Source: Verrucomicrobiota bacterium (GTDB taxonomy: Bacteria > Verrucomicrobiota > Verrucomicrobiae > Limisphaerales > UBA11358). Taken from it: 43,570 bases of DNA. Made by a program: the position numbers and the translations under genes. The first letter of the stretch is position 1. Each line of letters opens with the position of its first letter. Positions 1 through 7,318 of the stretch are shown piece after piece. The notes under the pieces were generated by a model. It was not told where the DNA came from, ran no database searches, and saw only the letters and a list, made by a program, of their open reading frames with translations. The DNA lies in NCBI GenBank assembly GCA_014860005.1, contig JACZKP010000183.1, forward strand, positions 1 through 43,570. Reading direction: 5' to 3'.

Positions 1-279
1 CAGGCCCACGCAAAGAAAAAGAGGGTTGGTCTGCACTACAGCACATTTGAGAAATCCGCAGCCACATGGGCAACAACTTACGAAACAAAGACCCCGAAAA
101 ATCGCTGTTTCCCCAGTCGAATAGCGGAAGTCGGGCTAACGGCGGCGTTCCGCGGGCGCGGCACTCCCTCGCCCCCGCTCTTCTTCACCCGCTTTTAATC
201 ACACCCGGCGCCGGCTCGGAGTTGCGCTGGCCTTGCGCCCGCCCGCACCGTATGCTTTGACCGCAACCAAACCACGAAC
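1..279. other. Intergenic stretch, no supported gene
   Basis: I see no convincing gene here. A 64-codon reading frame opens at 66, but it is rich in Arg, Pro and Ala, has no recognisable motif and no clear ribosome binding site. The first 60 bases may be the tail or trailer of a gene outside the window. Confidence 0.4.
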
Positions 280-561
280 ATGCGACGCGTATTGCAGATG
301 GCGGCCTTGACCGTGGCGCTCGGCGCCATTGCGTTCTGGCTGTTTTCCGGGGCGAACCAAGGTTGGACGAAAACAGGCGGGCCAGAGACGTCGTTGGGCG
401 GCATCACCGGCGCGGAAGTCGTCACCGAGGAGAAACGCTTCGTGCCCGGGCTGGATTTTCTATGGGGCGCGATAATGGCCGGCATCGTTCTGGCCGGTGC
501 GTCCCTGTTGTTCCCCAACCAGCCAAAGTCAGGCAGCGGTCCGCCAACGAAGACGCCCTGA
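280..561 (+). CDS. Small two-helix membrane protein, unknown function
   Basis: This is a 93-residue protein with two hydrophobic segments, at about residues 5-23 and 59-78. Between them lies a polar loop containing GANQGWTKT and EKRFVPGLDFL. The C-terminus is short, Pro/Gly/Ser-rich and probably soluble. The layout resembles small DUF3185-like membrane proteins, but I cannot assign the family with certainty. It stands alone ahead of the AlkD-like gene, and no strong Shine-Dalgarno sequence precedes the ATG. The regular membrane pattern argues that it is a real gene. The function is unknown. Confidence 0.6.
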   Translation: MRRVLQMAALTVALGAIAFWLFSGANQGWTKTGGPETSLGGITGAEVVTEEKRFVPGLDFLWGAIMAGIVLAGASLLFPNQPKSGSGPPTKTP

Positions 562-690
562 ACCGCGATGACCCAGATCGGTTTCCCGATCGTTTGGCAT
601 GAACAATTTTGCGCCGGCGTTGCGCTGACCTCATCCTATCGGATCGGTTGCGAACGTGGCCGACAACGAAGTATTGAGCAGAGAAACTTT

Positions 691-1401
691 ATGACCGCAA
701 AAGACATCCTCGCCGAACTGAAGCCGCTGGGCCGGGAGAGCTATCGGCGCGTGCTCTTTAACAACTACGGCGTCAAGGAGCCTTGTTTCGGCGTGCCGAT
801 TGGCGAGTTAAAGAAGTTCCAGAAGCGCATCAAGATGGATTACCAACTGGCGCTCGACCTTTACGACACCGGCAATTATGACGCGATGTATCTGGCCGGA
901 TTGATTGCCGACGATGCGCGCATGACCAAGACGGACCTGCAACGCTGGGTGGAAAACGCGTATGCCGGTTCGCTACCAGGTACCACCGTGCCATCAGTCG
1001 CGGCGGGGAGTCCGCACGGCTGGACGCTGGCGTTGAAGTGGATTGAATCGCCGAAAGCTCGGGTCGCATCGGCGGGTTGGGCGACGTTCAGTAGCCTGGT
1101 GGCGCTCAAGCCCGACAGCGAACTCGATTTGCCAGAGCTGAAGCGACTGTTGTTGCGAGTGCAAAAGACCAGCCACAGCGCGCCGGACGTGGTGCGTTAC
1201 CAGATGAACGCGTTCGTGATTTCGGTGGGCTGCTACGTACAATCGCTAACCGCACTTGCTACACAGCTTGGCGAAAAGATCGGTCCGGTGATGTGCGACC
1301 TTGGGAACAATGATTGTCAGACTCCGTTCGCCCCGGATTACATCCGCAAGATTCAGCAGCGCGGGACCATCGGGAAGAAACGGAAGACGGTGAAATGTTG
1401 A
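691..1401 (+). CDS. AlkD-like DNA alkylation repair protein
   Basis: This 236-residue, all-helical protein resembles the HEAT-repeat DNA alkylation repair family (PF08713, AlkC/AlkD type). Family members bind DNA carrying alkylated bases, and some remove the base by glycosylase action. The N-terminus (AELKPLGRESYRRVLFNNYG) and the C-terminus, with APDYIRKIQQRG followed by IGKKRKTVKC, fit this group of proteins. I did not find an obvious equivalent of the catalytic Asp/Trp pair of Bacillus AlkD, so enzymatic activity is uncertain. The frame is open back to 568, but the ATG at 691 is the natural start because the family homology begins there. The gene appears monocistronic. Confidence 0.8.
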   Translation: MTAKDILAELKPLGRESYRRVLFNNYGVKEPCFGVPIGELKKFQKRIKMDYQLALDLYDTGNYDAMYLAGLIADDARMTKTDLQRWVENAYAGSLPGTTVPSVAAGSPHGWTLALKWIESPKARVASAGWATFSSLVALKPDSELDLPELKRLLLRVQKTSHSAPDVVRYQMNAFVISVGCYVQSLTALATQLGEKIGPVMCDLGNNDCQTPFAPDYIRKIQQRGTIGKKRKTVKC

Positions 1402-1435
1402 GGGGGCAACTCCGCAACGGAAGTGAAACGAGCCT

Positions 1436-1594
1436 TCACCTTTTCAGCTTCTTTTCCAACTCCGCAAACACATCCCCGGCGTCGCGCCACTTCACCTCGG
1501 GTTCGGACAATAAATCCCACAATACATCAATCAATTTGGCTCGCTCGCCGTTCGGCAGGTTCAGAAGTTCATTTTGCTCAGTGGCAACGCTCAT
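1436..1594 (-). CDS. Orphan addiction-module antitoxin-like protein
   Basis: This is a 52-residue reading frame starting MSVATEQNELLNLPNGERAK and continuing with LIDVLWDLLSEPEVKW. The pattern LPxxERAKLIDxLWxxL is typical of the short putative addiction-module proteins of PF09720 (Unstab_antitox), which normally sit just upstream of a RelE/ParE toxin. No toxin gene follows it: downstream on the same strand lies the convergent AlkD-like gene. Upstream is a decayed transposase-like fragment. It therefore looks like an antitoxin that has lost its partner. The assignment rests on the sequence pattern only, and the protein is too short for high certainty. Confidence 0.55.
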   Translation of the reverse strand: MSVATEQNELLNLPNGERAKLIDVLWDLLSEPEVKWRDAGDVFAELEKKLKR

Positions 1595-1603
1595 GGGCAG
1601 ACG

Positions 1604-1812
1604 TTAGTGTCCCTTGCGGCCCGCGCCGTGAGGATCGCGTGGTCGCGCACCTGATTGCGCAACGGTTCGGCGAAGAGCTTCAGATCAAAGCAGCGGATGT
1701 TGTCCCACCCCAGCCAGCCTTACACGGCACCGGCATGGCAGACATCGGTCAACGTGCCGGTGATGATGACGCGATCCCAGCAGCCAAGGATGCCGACGAT
1801 TTGGTCGGCGTA
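1604..1812 (-). pseudogene. Decayed transposase-like protein fragment
   Basis: The minus-strand translation begins RYADQIVGILGCWDRVIITG and runs on through TLTDVCHAG, then FDLKLFAEPLRNQVRDHA. This matches my memory of the N-terminus of a large, widely repeated transposase-like family whose members start with RYxDxIxGVLSxxDRxxxxGTL. The frame is broken by an in-frame TAA at 1720-1722. Another stop lies immediately upstream, and no continuation is visible. Only about 70 codons remain, so this is a dead fragment. The family name is from memory and should be checked. Confidence 0.45.
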
Positions 1813-2393
1813 GCGTTAAGTCAACAGTTCGACTTGCGGCGTCTCGGCAGCAGCAGGTGTCGGTTCAGAAATGCCGCCTGATTTACCACAAACTCTTGGT
1901 TCCGGCTATGCCGGGTTAGGAAAAGAAAGGCTGGCTAACGAAAATCTAATTTCCTTTTTGGCCGTTCACGCTGACGGGTGATCCCTTTATGACCGACGCC
2001 CGTAACGTCACGACCACGAACTGGTTCAACATCGCGATCAGATCAGCGGCACGCGCACGCCTTAAATACCGCGCGTGGGCACGCAGCGTGACCACCATGC
2101 TGGCCTACAATAATGCCAGCCAGTTTTTCAATGAAACCTATGCCGGCGGAGCGCTCAACGGCCTGGCCGTGGCCAACGCCTACGACGCTCACCTGCGCCT
2201 CAGCGCGCTGGCCCTCAACACCCAAACCGCGACGCTCCCTGAATCGGAGTGCCGAGCACCGCCTCGGCCTGTTGACCAACCTTGCCAGAAACTGAACGAT
2301 TCGGAGATCGGCGCTCCAAAGTTGTGGTTCATGGCCGGGACCCGCGTCCAGTGCTGGAGGTCGGAGCTTCCCGGGAACCTACCGCTGGTAGCC

Positions 2394-2442
2394 GACGTCA
2401 GGAGGCGGACATTTTGAACTGCACTTTCCGCCTCCTCACGTC
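2394..2442. repeat. Inverted repeat inside Rhs remnant (repeat type D)
   Basis: The arms GACGTCAGGAGGCGGA (2394-2409) and TCCGCCTCCTCACGTC (2427-2442) are inverted copies with one mismatch and a 17-nt loop. A related half-copy, TCCGCCTCCTCACGTC plus GGCGGCTAC, lies at 36383-36407. This suggests a dispersed element. Confidence 0.7.
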
Positions 2443-2683
2443 GTCGTCTACGGTTCAGGGGTTCAAAACGCGAGCCTTGGCTACGGGGCGTTCTCACCCC
2501 GTTCGGCTACGACCCCGCCGGACGGTTGCAGCGCATCACCAATGGCAGTTACCGCGCCGCGTACACGCATCTTGCCAACGCGCCGCTCGGCAGCCAGATT
2601 GCGTTCAGATCGAACAGCGTGACGCGCATGACCACGACCAGGAGCTATGACTTCTTGAACCGCCTGACGGACATTCAAAATAG

Positions 2684-2702
2684 CACAGGCGTCGCGCCTG
2701 TG
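2684..2702. repeat. 19-bp triloop palindrome in Rhs remnant
   Basis: CACAGGCG-TCG-CGCCTGTG forms perfect 8-bp arms with a 3-nt loop. The same core occurs at 28205-28223 in the U32-family gene, and a close relative occurs twice in ligA (38207-38225 and 38238-38256). Confidence 0.75.
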
Positions 2703-2798
2703 TCCCTCTCCGCGTATCCGTATAACGCCGCCAACCAACGCACCGCCCTCACGAACGCGGACAACGCGCACTGGGTGTACACCTTGGAAGGAATCCAT

Positions 2799-3233
2799 AT
2801 GCCCTGGCTCCAGCCCAATATCAATCGATTGATGCTTGTATTAACAGTAGGAACACTCTCACTCTGCGGCTGCTTTCTAGCCGTTTCGGACAAAGAGTGG
2901 GAGAGGACGGTTCCAGGCGTGTACGAGGGTTCGCTGCAGAATTTTCGCGAGGTGCTGGACCTGAATCAGGATGGGAGTTTCCGTCATGAGTTTTTCACCG
3001 GTCAGCAATTGGTACACAGTGGGACGGGTAAATGGTCGTACGACGTTAAAAGTGGAATGATTCGAGTTGCACCTTTCACTTCGTACTATGAAAGGGAAAC
3101 TCGCAGCAGCACGACTAATGGGGTCACCAAAGCGGCAGATGTGTTCGCCGTTTTGCGCTATGGCAAGTCCGCGAGCAGAATCACGCAGTCAACTGACGTT
3201 GATTACAGCCTGCGTAAGAAGGGCGCAGAATAA
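2799..3233 (+). CDS. Putative lipoprotein, unknown function
   Basis: This is a 144-residue protein with a lipoprotein signal: a hydrophobic stretch (MLVLTVGTLSLCGC) ends in the lipobox L-C-G-C at about residue 26. The mature part contains VPGVYEGSLQNFREVLDLNQ and a repeated pattern of short beta strands (GTGKWSYDVKSGMIRVAPF), which suggests a small beta-barrel or lipocalin-like fold. GGAAGGA at 2786-2792 is a good ribosome binding site and fixes the ATG at 2799, although the frame is open upstream through the Rhs remnant. The function is unknown. It is likely anchored to a membrane facing the periplasm. Confidence 0.7.
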   Translation: MPWLQPNINRLMLVLTVGTLSLCGCFLAVSDKEWERTVPGVYEGSLQNFREVLDLNQDGSFRHEFFTGQQLVHSGTGKWSYDVKSGMIRVAPFTSYYERETRSSTTNGVTKAADVFAVLRYGKSASRITQSTDVDYSLRKKGAE

Positions 3234-3437
3234 TGAACTCGACACGCCAACTAAGGCACAAAGGATGCCAACGAAGATTAAACGCTGGCCCCGGTGCGGC
3301 TTCTAAAGCCCACCTCCAGAGCGTTGCACCAAGCCTGGTTGTTCGTTGGCGCGAATCGGAAAGGTGTCAGAAAGGTGTCCCGGCCATTGTAGAATTTCGG
3401 CTTGGCATTCGTCCCTTCCGCTCTGAGGATCGGCCGC
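3234..3437 (+). other. Intergenic stretch with no recognisable gene
   Basis: Open frames of up to about 100 codons exist here, but their composition is Arg-rich and I recognise no motif. The stretch separates the lipoprotein from the broken REP-associated transposase. Confidence 0.35.
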
Positions 3438-3710
3438 ATGGCGCGCACACTCCGAGTGCAGTATCCCGGCGCGGTTTACCCCGCGAGTTGATGGACCAAC
3501 TGCCTGATTGGACCTCCCGAATCCTCCAACGTTAGCGCCTGAGCGTGCGGACGCCCACTTATCTCACGGCGTGAATCACGTCATGAACCGGGGCGACCAA
3601 CGGAGGCCGATCTTTCGGGATGCCGAGGATTGCCATCGGTTCCTGGCCAGGCTGGTAACCCGGTTTGGTTTTTGCCAATTTCGAGTGCGTGTGCTAAAAG
3701 GGACTCTGGA
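3438..3710 (+). pseudogene. Broken REP-associated tyrosine transposase (RAYT, IS200-like)
   Basis: Two pieces of the N-terminal Y1-transposase domain are visible. The first, at 3438-3491, reads MARTLRVQYPGAVY and then meets a stop. The second, from about 3568, reads [20 protein letters not shown] followed by CHRFLARL. In intact RAYT proteins these blocks are joined as ...PGAVYHVMNRGDRRE.... About 90 bases of unrelated DNA separate them here. The HUH motif and the catalytic tyrosine are absent because the rest of the gene is missing. RAYTs move REP-type palindromes, which matters because this window is rich in palindromic repeats. The pseudopilin gene begins directly after the remnant. Confidence 0.7.
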
Positions 3711-4508
3711 ATGAAACTGCGCCGCCAGTTCGCGAAGCCGCAGCCGGCTCGAACCTTGAGGCGGCGGCCACGGGCGGCTTTTACCCTCATCGAACTGCTG
3801 GTGGTGATTGCCATCATCGCGATTCTGGCGGCGATGCTGTTGCCGGCGTTGCAACGGGCCAAGGTGGCGAGCAAGAATACCTACTGCAAAAACAATCTCC
3901 GCCAACTAGGCCTGGCGCTTCAGATGTATGGCTCGGATGCCGGCGTGTATCCGTACACTGTGGATGCCAACGTATCAAAGACGTGGTACCACTTCCTCGC
4001 CCCCGGTTACGGCAATAATTTCAACATCATGACCTGCCCGACGTTCAAGGGTGAATGGCCCATTGAACAGGCCATCGTCTGGGTGTTTGGCAACGCGTAT
4101 CATCGCGGCCCGACTGCTCCCGGGCGGGTGGCCGGCGTCAGTTACGGTTACAACGGTTTTGGCGTGGGTTCGGCGAATGCCACCAGTTGGACGGCCAATC
4201 TAGGCTTGGGAATGGTGGTGAATCCCAGTCAGACGCTGCCCGCCCGCAAGGAAAGCGAAGTGGTGGCCCCGGCGAACATGATTGCGATGGCGGACTCAAT
4301 GCCGCAACCAGGGTTTACGAACATTTACGCTTTCCTGCTTTCGATCAGCAGCGTGCCCTCGCCGGAAAGGCACAACGGCGGCGCGAACATCGCCTTTGCG
4401 GACGGGCATGTGATCACGGACCGGAACGAGAAGCTGGTAAAAGACAATGAATTAAACCGGCGGCGCTGGAACTTTGATCACGAGCCGCACTTCGAGGTTA
4501 AGTTCTGA
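3711..4508 (+). CDS. Pseudopilin-like protein with prepilin N-terminus
   Basis: This is a 265-residue protein. A basic leader is followed at about residue 25 by [20 protein letters not shown], the classic type IV prepilin/type II secretion cleavage and methylation motif with Glu at +5. Next come a polar region with [18 protein letters not shown] and a C-terminal [14 protein letters not shown], the H-x9-D-G signature seen in the greatly expanded pseudopilin-like families of planctomycetes and verrucomicrobia. The ATG at 3711 is chosen because it gives the normal short leader; upstream codons belong to the RAYT remnant. The protein is probably processed by a prepilin peptidase and exported, but its individual role is unknown. 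Confidence 0.88.
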   Translation: MKLRRQFAKPQPARTLRRRPRAAFTLIELLVVIAIIAILAAMLLPALQRAKVASKNTYCKNNLRQLGLALQMYGSDAGVYPYTVDANVSKTWYHFLAPGYGNNFNIMTCPTFKGEWPIEQAIVWVFGNAYHRGPTAPGRVAGVSYGYNGFGVGSANATSWTANLGLGMVVNPSQTLPARKESEVVAPANMIAMADSMPQPGFTNIYAFLLSISSVPSPERHNGGANIAFADGHVITDRNEKLVKDNELNRRRWNFDHEPHFEVKF

Positions 4509-4545
4509 TGCGGGTGTCGCGATGCTGATGACTCTGCTATCGAGT

Positions 4546-4604
4546 TTTGTGACACCGGCTTTCCAGTCGGCGAGCCAAGCCGGTTGGAAAACCGGCGTTA
4601 CCGC
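4546..4604. repeat. Palindromic repeat upstream of thiD (type F)
   Basis: Two imperfect hairpins follow the pseudopilin stop codon. GCCGGTT-GGAA-AACCGGC has 7-bp arms and a 4-nt loop, and is preceded by a related CCGGCTTTCCAGTCGG. No T-run follows, so it looks like a dispersed palindrome more than a terminator. It overlaps the earliest possible start codon of thiD. Confidence 0.5.
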
Positions 4605-4619
4605 GGGGACGAAGCTGCA

Positions 4620-5426
4620 TTGAATTCGATTCGAGTGAAAACCCTTCCCATTGCCCTCACAATTGCCGGTTCGGACAGCGGTGGTGGCGCCGGTATTCAA
4701 GCGGACCTGAAAACCTTTGCCGCGCTCGGCGTTCACGGGACGAGTGCCATCACCTGCATCACGGCGCAGAATCCCAAAGGTGTCACCGGCATTCAGCCCG
4801 TCCGCACTGCCATGGTCCGCCGGCAGATTGAAGCAGTGTTCGATGAACTGCGCCCGGCCTCCGTGAAGACCGGGATGCTTTACTCGGCGGACATCATCCG
4901 CGCGGTGGCCGAGTTCTTATCGCACGGCCAGCGTCCGCCGCTGGTGGTGGATCCGGTGATGGTGGCCACCAGTGGCGCGGTGTTGCTCAAGCCCTCGGCT
5001 ATTCGTGATCTCAGAAAGCACCTGCTCCCGTTGGCGGCGTTGATCACGCCCAATCTGGACGAAGCGCAACTCCTCACGGGGCGCGCCCTCCACTCGCTGG
5101 AAGACCTCAAAACTGCGGCGCGGGAACTGCACGAGCAATACGGCTGCGCGGTGCTGGTCAAAGGCGGACACCTTCGCACCGGGTCGGCGGCGATGGATGT
5201 TTTTTTTGATGGGCGCGCGTTCCAGGTGCTGACAGCGTCACGCGTGCGCGGGGTTTCGACGCATGGCACGGGCTGCACTTATTCGGCGGCCATAACGGCG
5301 GCGTTGGCGCGCGGGCACAAGCTACTGCGGGCTGTGCAACTGGCCAAACTTTACATCACGCGCGCCATTCGGGGCAGTCGCCGCGTCGGCCGGCGCACGG
5401 TGCTGCGGCACGGCGCGTTGGTTTGA
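4620..5426 (+). CDS. thiD: Hydroxymethylpyrimidine/phosphomethylpyrimidine kinase
   Basis: ThiD phosphorylates HMP and HMP-phosphate to HMP-pyrophosphate for thiamine synthesis in the cytoplasm. This PfkB/ribokinase-like protein shows ALTIAGSDSGGGAGIQADLK near the N-terminus, VDPVMVATSG, TPNLDEAQLLTG, VKGGHL and STHGTGCTYSAAI, the last being the anion-hole and catalytic region. The length of about 268 residues fits the family. There is no ATG start: possible starts are TTG 4584, TTG 4620 and GTG 4635. I chose 4620 because 4584 lies in the palindromic repeat, but 4635 is equally good by homology. No thiamine riboswitch and no other thi gene were seen nearby. Confidence 0.93.
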   Translation: MNSIRVKTLPIALTIAGSDSGGGAGIQADLKTFAALGVHGTSAITCITAQNPKGVTGIQPVRTAMVRRQIEAVFDELRPASVKTGMLYSADIIRAVAEFLSHGQRPPLVVDPVMVATSGAVLLKPSAIRDLRKHLLPLAALITPNLDEAQLLTGRALHSLEDLKTAARELHEQYGCAVLVKGGHLRTGSAAMDVFFDGRAFQVLTASRVRGVSTHGTGCTYSAAITAALARGHKLLRAVQLAKLYITRAIRGSRRVGRRTVLRHGALV

Positions 5427-5503
5427 ACGGGCAGCCGCAGTCTGCGTGGCCCTCAGATTTGCTGTGGATTTTACCGGTGCATCAGGGCTAGGATGGTTTC
5501 GTC

Positions 5504-6898
5504 ATGCCGGAAAAAAGTGTGAATGAAATCCCGCGCGAGGTGCGACCGTTGTTCACCAAGGGGAATGACGCGCTGCTGCGGGAGAATTTTGACTATGCGA
5601 TCAGCTTGTTCAGTCAGGTGCTCGACCGGGAGCCGGCCATTTATGAATGTCGCAAGGCGTTGCGCAAGGCGCAGTTTGGCAAGGCGGGGAGTGGTCGCAG
5701 CTTCTTCAAGAAGGTGATGAGCAGCGCCGGTTCCTCGCCGGGCGTTGCCCGGGCGCAGATGGCTTTGCGCAAGAACCCCACCGAGGCCCTCCAACTCGCG
5801 GAGCATGTGCTGAATAGTGATCCAACGAGTTCCGGCGCGCACAAGGTGGTGGTGGAAGCCGCCACGGCGCTGGACCTGCCGCGCACAGCGGTAATGTCTT
5901 TGGAACTTCTGGCGCGCAATCATCCCAAGGACAAAAACACCGCCATCCAACTGGCCAACGCGCTGGCTGGCATCGGCGAAGTGCAACGCGCAGAAATGAC
6001 GTTGTCGGAATTCGCGCGCTCGATGCCCAACGACATGGAACTCGCCCAGGCGCTGAAGAACGTGGCGGCCAAACGCACGATGCACGAGGGCGGTTACAAC
6101 ACGCTGGCCGATGGGGAAGGTTCGTATCGCGACATTCTCAAGAACGAGGCGGAGGCGGTGGCGCTGGAACAGGAACAGCGCGTGCAGAAGACCGAGGACA
6201 CCGCTGAACGGCTGATTCAGGAATACGAAACCCGCAGCAAGACCGAGCCGAACAACCTCAAGCTCATCCGGTCACTGGCGGAGCTTTACACCCAAAAGAA
6301 GCAGTTTGACCGCGCGCTCCAGGGTTATGAGCAGATCAAAGCCAGTGAGATGGGCAACGATCCTTCCCTTGACCGCGCCATCGCGGAAACGAAGGTGCGC
6401 CGGTTCGAGCACGAGATTGAAACTCTGGACCCGAACGCCGCCGATTACTCCGCCCGCGTGGAGGAACTCAACGCCGCAAAACTGGATTTTCAACTCGCCG
6501 AATGTCAGCAGCGCGTGGAGAAGTATCCCACCGATCTGGCGATGCGCTTTGAACTGGGCGTGCTCTACTTCCAGGCCGGCAAGATCAGCGAGGCGATCAA
6601 GGAGTTTCAACGCGCCCAGGGCAATCCACACAAGCGTATTGCGGCCCTGAACTATCTCGCGCAATGCTTCGCCCGCCGGAAAATCTTCGACCTGGCCGCC
6701 GACACCTTGCAGGACGCGATCAAGGAAAAGGTCGTATTTGACGACGAGAAGAAGGAGTTGATCTACAACCTCGGCAGCGTGCTGGAGAGCATGGGCAAGA
6801 GCGCGGATGCGATTGAACAGTTTAAGCTCATCTACAAGGTGGACTCCAGCTACCGCGACGTGGGGGAAAAGGTGGATGCCTTTTACGCCGGGCAGTGA
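5504..6898 (+). CDS. Tetratricopeptide-repeat protein
   Basis: This 464-residue helical protein lacks a signal peptide. TPR-like helix pairs are visible at about residues 16-49, 250-282, 345-372, 378-407 and 417-447. A charged, coiled-coil-like middle lies at about 210-250, with EAEAVALEQEQRVQKTEDTA. TPR proteins act as scaffolds for protein-protein contacts, and no enzymatic motif is seen. AGGATGG upstream supports the ATG at 5504. It precedes rpmE on the same strand with a 111-base gap. The partner is unknown. Confidence 0.85.
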   Translation: MPEKSVNEIPREVRPLFTKGNDALLRENFDYAISLFSQVLDREPAIYECRKALRKAQFGKAGSGRSFFKKVMSSAGSSPGVARAQMALRKNPTEALQLAEHVLNSDPTSSGAHKVVVEAATALDLPRTAVMSLELLARNHPKDKNTAIQLANALAGIGEVQRAEMTLSEFARSMPNDMELAQALKNVAAKRTMHEGGYNTLADGEGSYRDILKNEAEAVALEQEQRVQKTEDTAERLIQEYETRSKTEPNNLKLIRSLAELYTQKKQFDRALQGYEQIKASEMGNDPSLDRAIAETKVRRFEHEIETLDPNAADYSARVEELNAAKLDFQLAECQQRVEKYPTDLAMRFELGVLYFQAGKISEAIKEFQRAQGNPHKRIAALNYLAQCFARRKIFDLAADTLQDAIKEKVVFDDEKKELIYNLGSVLESMGKSADAIEQFKLIYKVDSSYRDVGEKVDAFYAGQ

Positions 6899-6969
6899 GG
6901 TGTGGGCCATGGCGGTTCGGCTCCGTCAACGTTCCCCAAACCGCCCAAAATTCAGGCCAAAATTCAGGC

Positions 6970-6997
6970 TTGTCAGGGCGTGCCCGGCTGCTATTGT
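6970..6997 (+). promoter_or_regulatory. Possible promoter for rpmE
   Basis: TTGTCA at 6970-6975 and TATTGT at 6992-6997 are separated by 16 bases, which fits a sigma-70-type promoter. Transcription would begin only a few bases before the rpmE ATG, giving a very short leader. This is a visual call only. Confidence 0.3.
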
Positions 6998-7009
6998 TCC
7001 GCCCCTTTT

Positions 7010-7255
7010 ATGAAAGCTGACATTCATCCTAAGTATGTGGAATCAGAGATCCGTTGCGCGTGCGGCAACGTGATCAAAACGCGTTCCACCCGGCCCGTGA
7101 TCATTGTCGGCATCTGCAACGCTTGCCATCCGTTCTACACGGGCCAGCAAAAATTTGTGGATACCGCCGGTCGCGTGGACAAATTCCAACAACGGGCCGC
7201 CAAGACCCAGGCTGCCCAGCAGGCATTTGCCGCCACCAAAAAGAAGCGGAAGTAG
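7010..7255 (+). CDS. rpmE: 50S ribosomal protein L31 (zinc-binding type)
   Basis: This 81-residue protein begins [20 protein letters not shown] and contains [16 protein letters not shown] and AGRVDKF, all typical of L31 of the large ribosomal subunit. Cys16, Cys18, Cys36 and Cys39 form the zinc site of the C+ paralogue, so this is the zinc-containing form. The C-terminus has a lysine-rich extension (KKKRK). The frame is open upstream, but the ATG at 7010 matches the universal L31 start. A strong terminator hairpin follows 14 bases after the stop codon, just before prfA; rpmE next to prfA is a common bacterial arrangement. Confidence 0.97.
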   Translation: MKADIHPKYVESEIRCACGNVIKTRSTRPVIIVGICNACHPFYTGQQKFVDTAGRVDKFQQRAAKTQAAQQAFAATKKKRK

Positions 7256-7269
7256 CCGATCCTTTGCCT

Positions 7270-7313
7270 CCGCCCGCTCTCCCGTTTTTCGGGACGGCGG
7301 GCGGACTTTTTTT
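7270..7313 (+). terminator. Intrinsic terminator between rpmE and prfA
   Basis: The stem CCGCCCGC...GCGGGCGG is extended inward by CCCG/CGGG around a TTTTT loop, and is followed by ACTTTTTTTAC. It is a textbook Rho-independent terminator, but its T-run ends only about 5 bases before the prfA start codon at 7319. Confidence 0.85.
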
Positions 7314-7318
7314 ACCCC

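Larger units (their letters stand above)
1980..2790 (+). pseudogene. Rhs/YD-repeat protein remnant
   Basis: Several pieces of a YD-repeat (Rhs-type) polymorphic protein lie in different frames. They are TDARNVTTTNWFN near 1990, YNNASQFFNETYAGG near 2103, FGYDPAGRLQRITNGSYR near 2505, and SYDFLNRLTDIQN near 2643 followed by YNAANQRTALTNADN. These are the short Tyr-Asp repeats that build the Rhs shell in secreted toxins or cell-surface proteins. An inverted repeat at 2394-2442 interrupts it, the frame changes across that element, and both the N-terminal and C-terminal parts are missing. The last segment runs in frame into the lipoprotein gene that starts at 2799, which is probably accidental. 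Confidence 0.65.

Noticed and set aside
4509..4619. Thiamine (TPP) riboswitch upstream of thiD
   Set aside because: The leader is short and consists of simple inverted repeats; no CUGAGA-type conserved THI-box element is visible.
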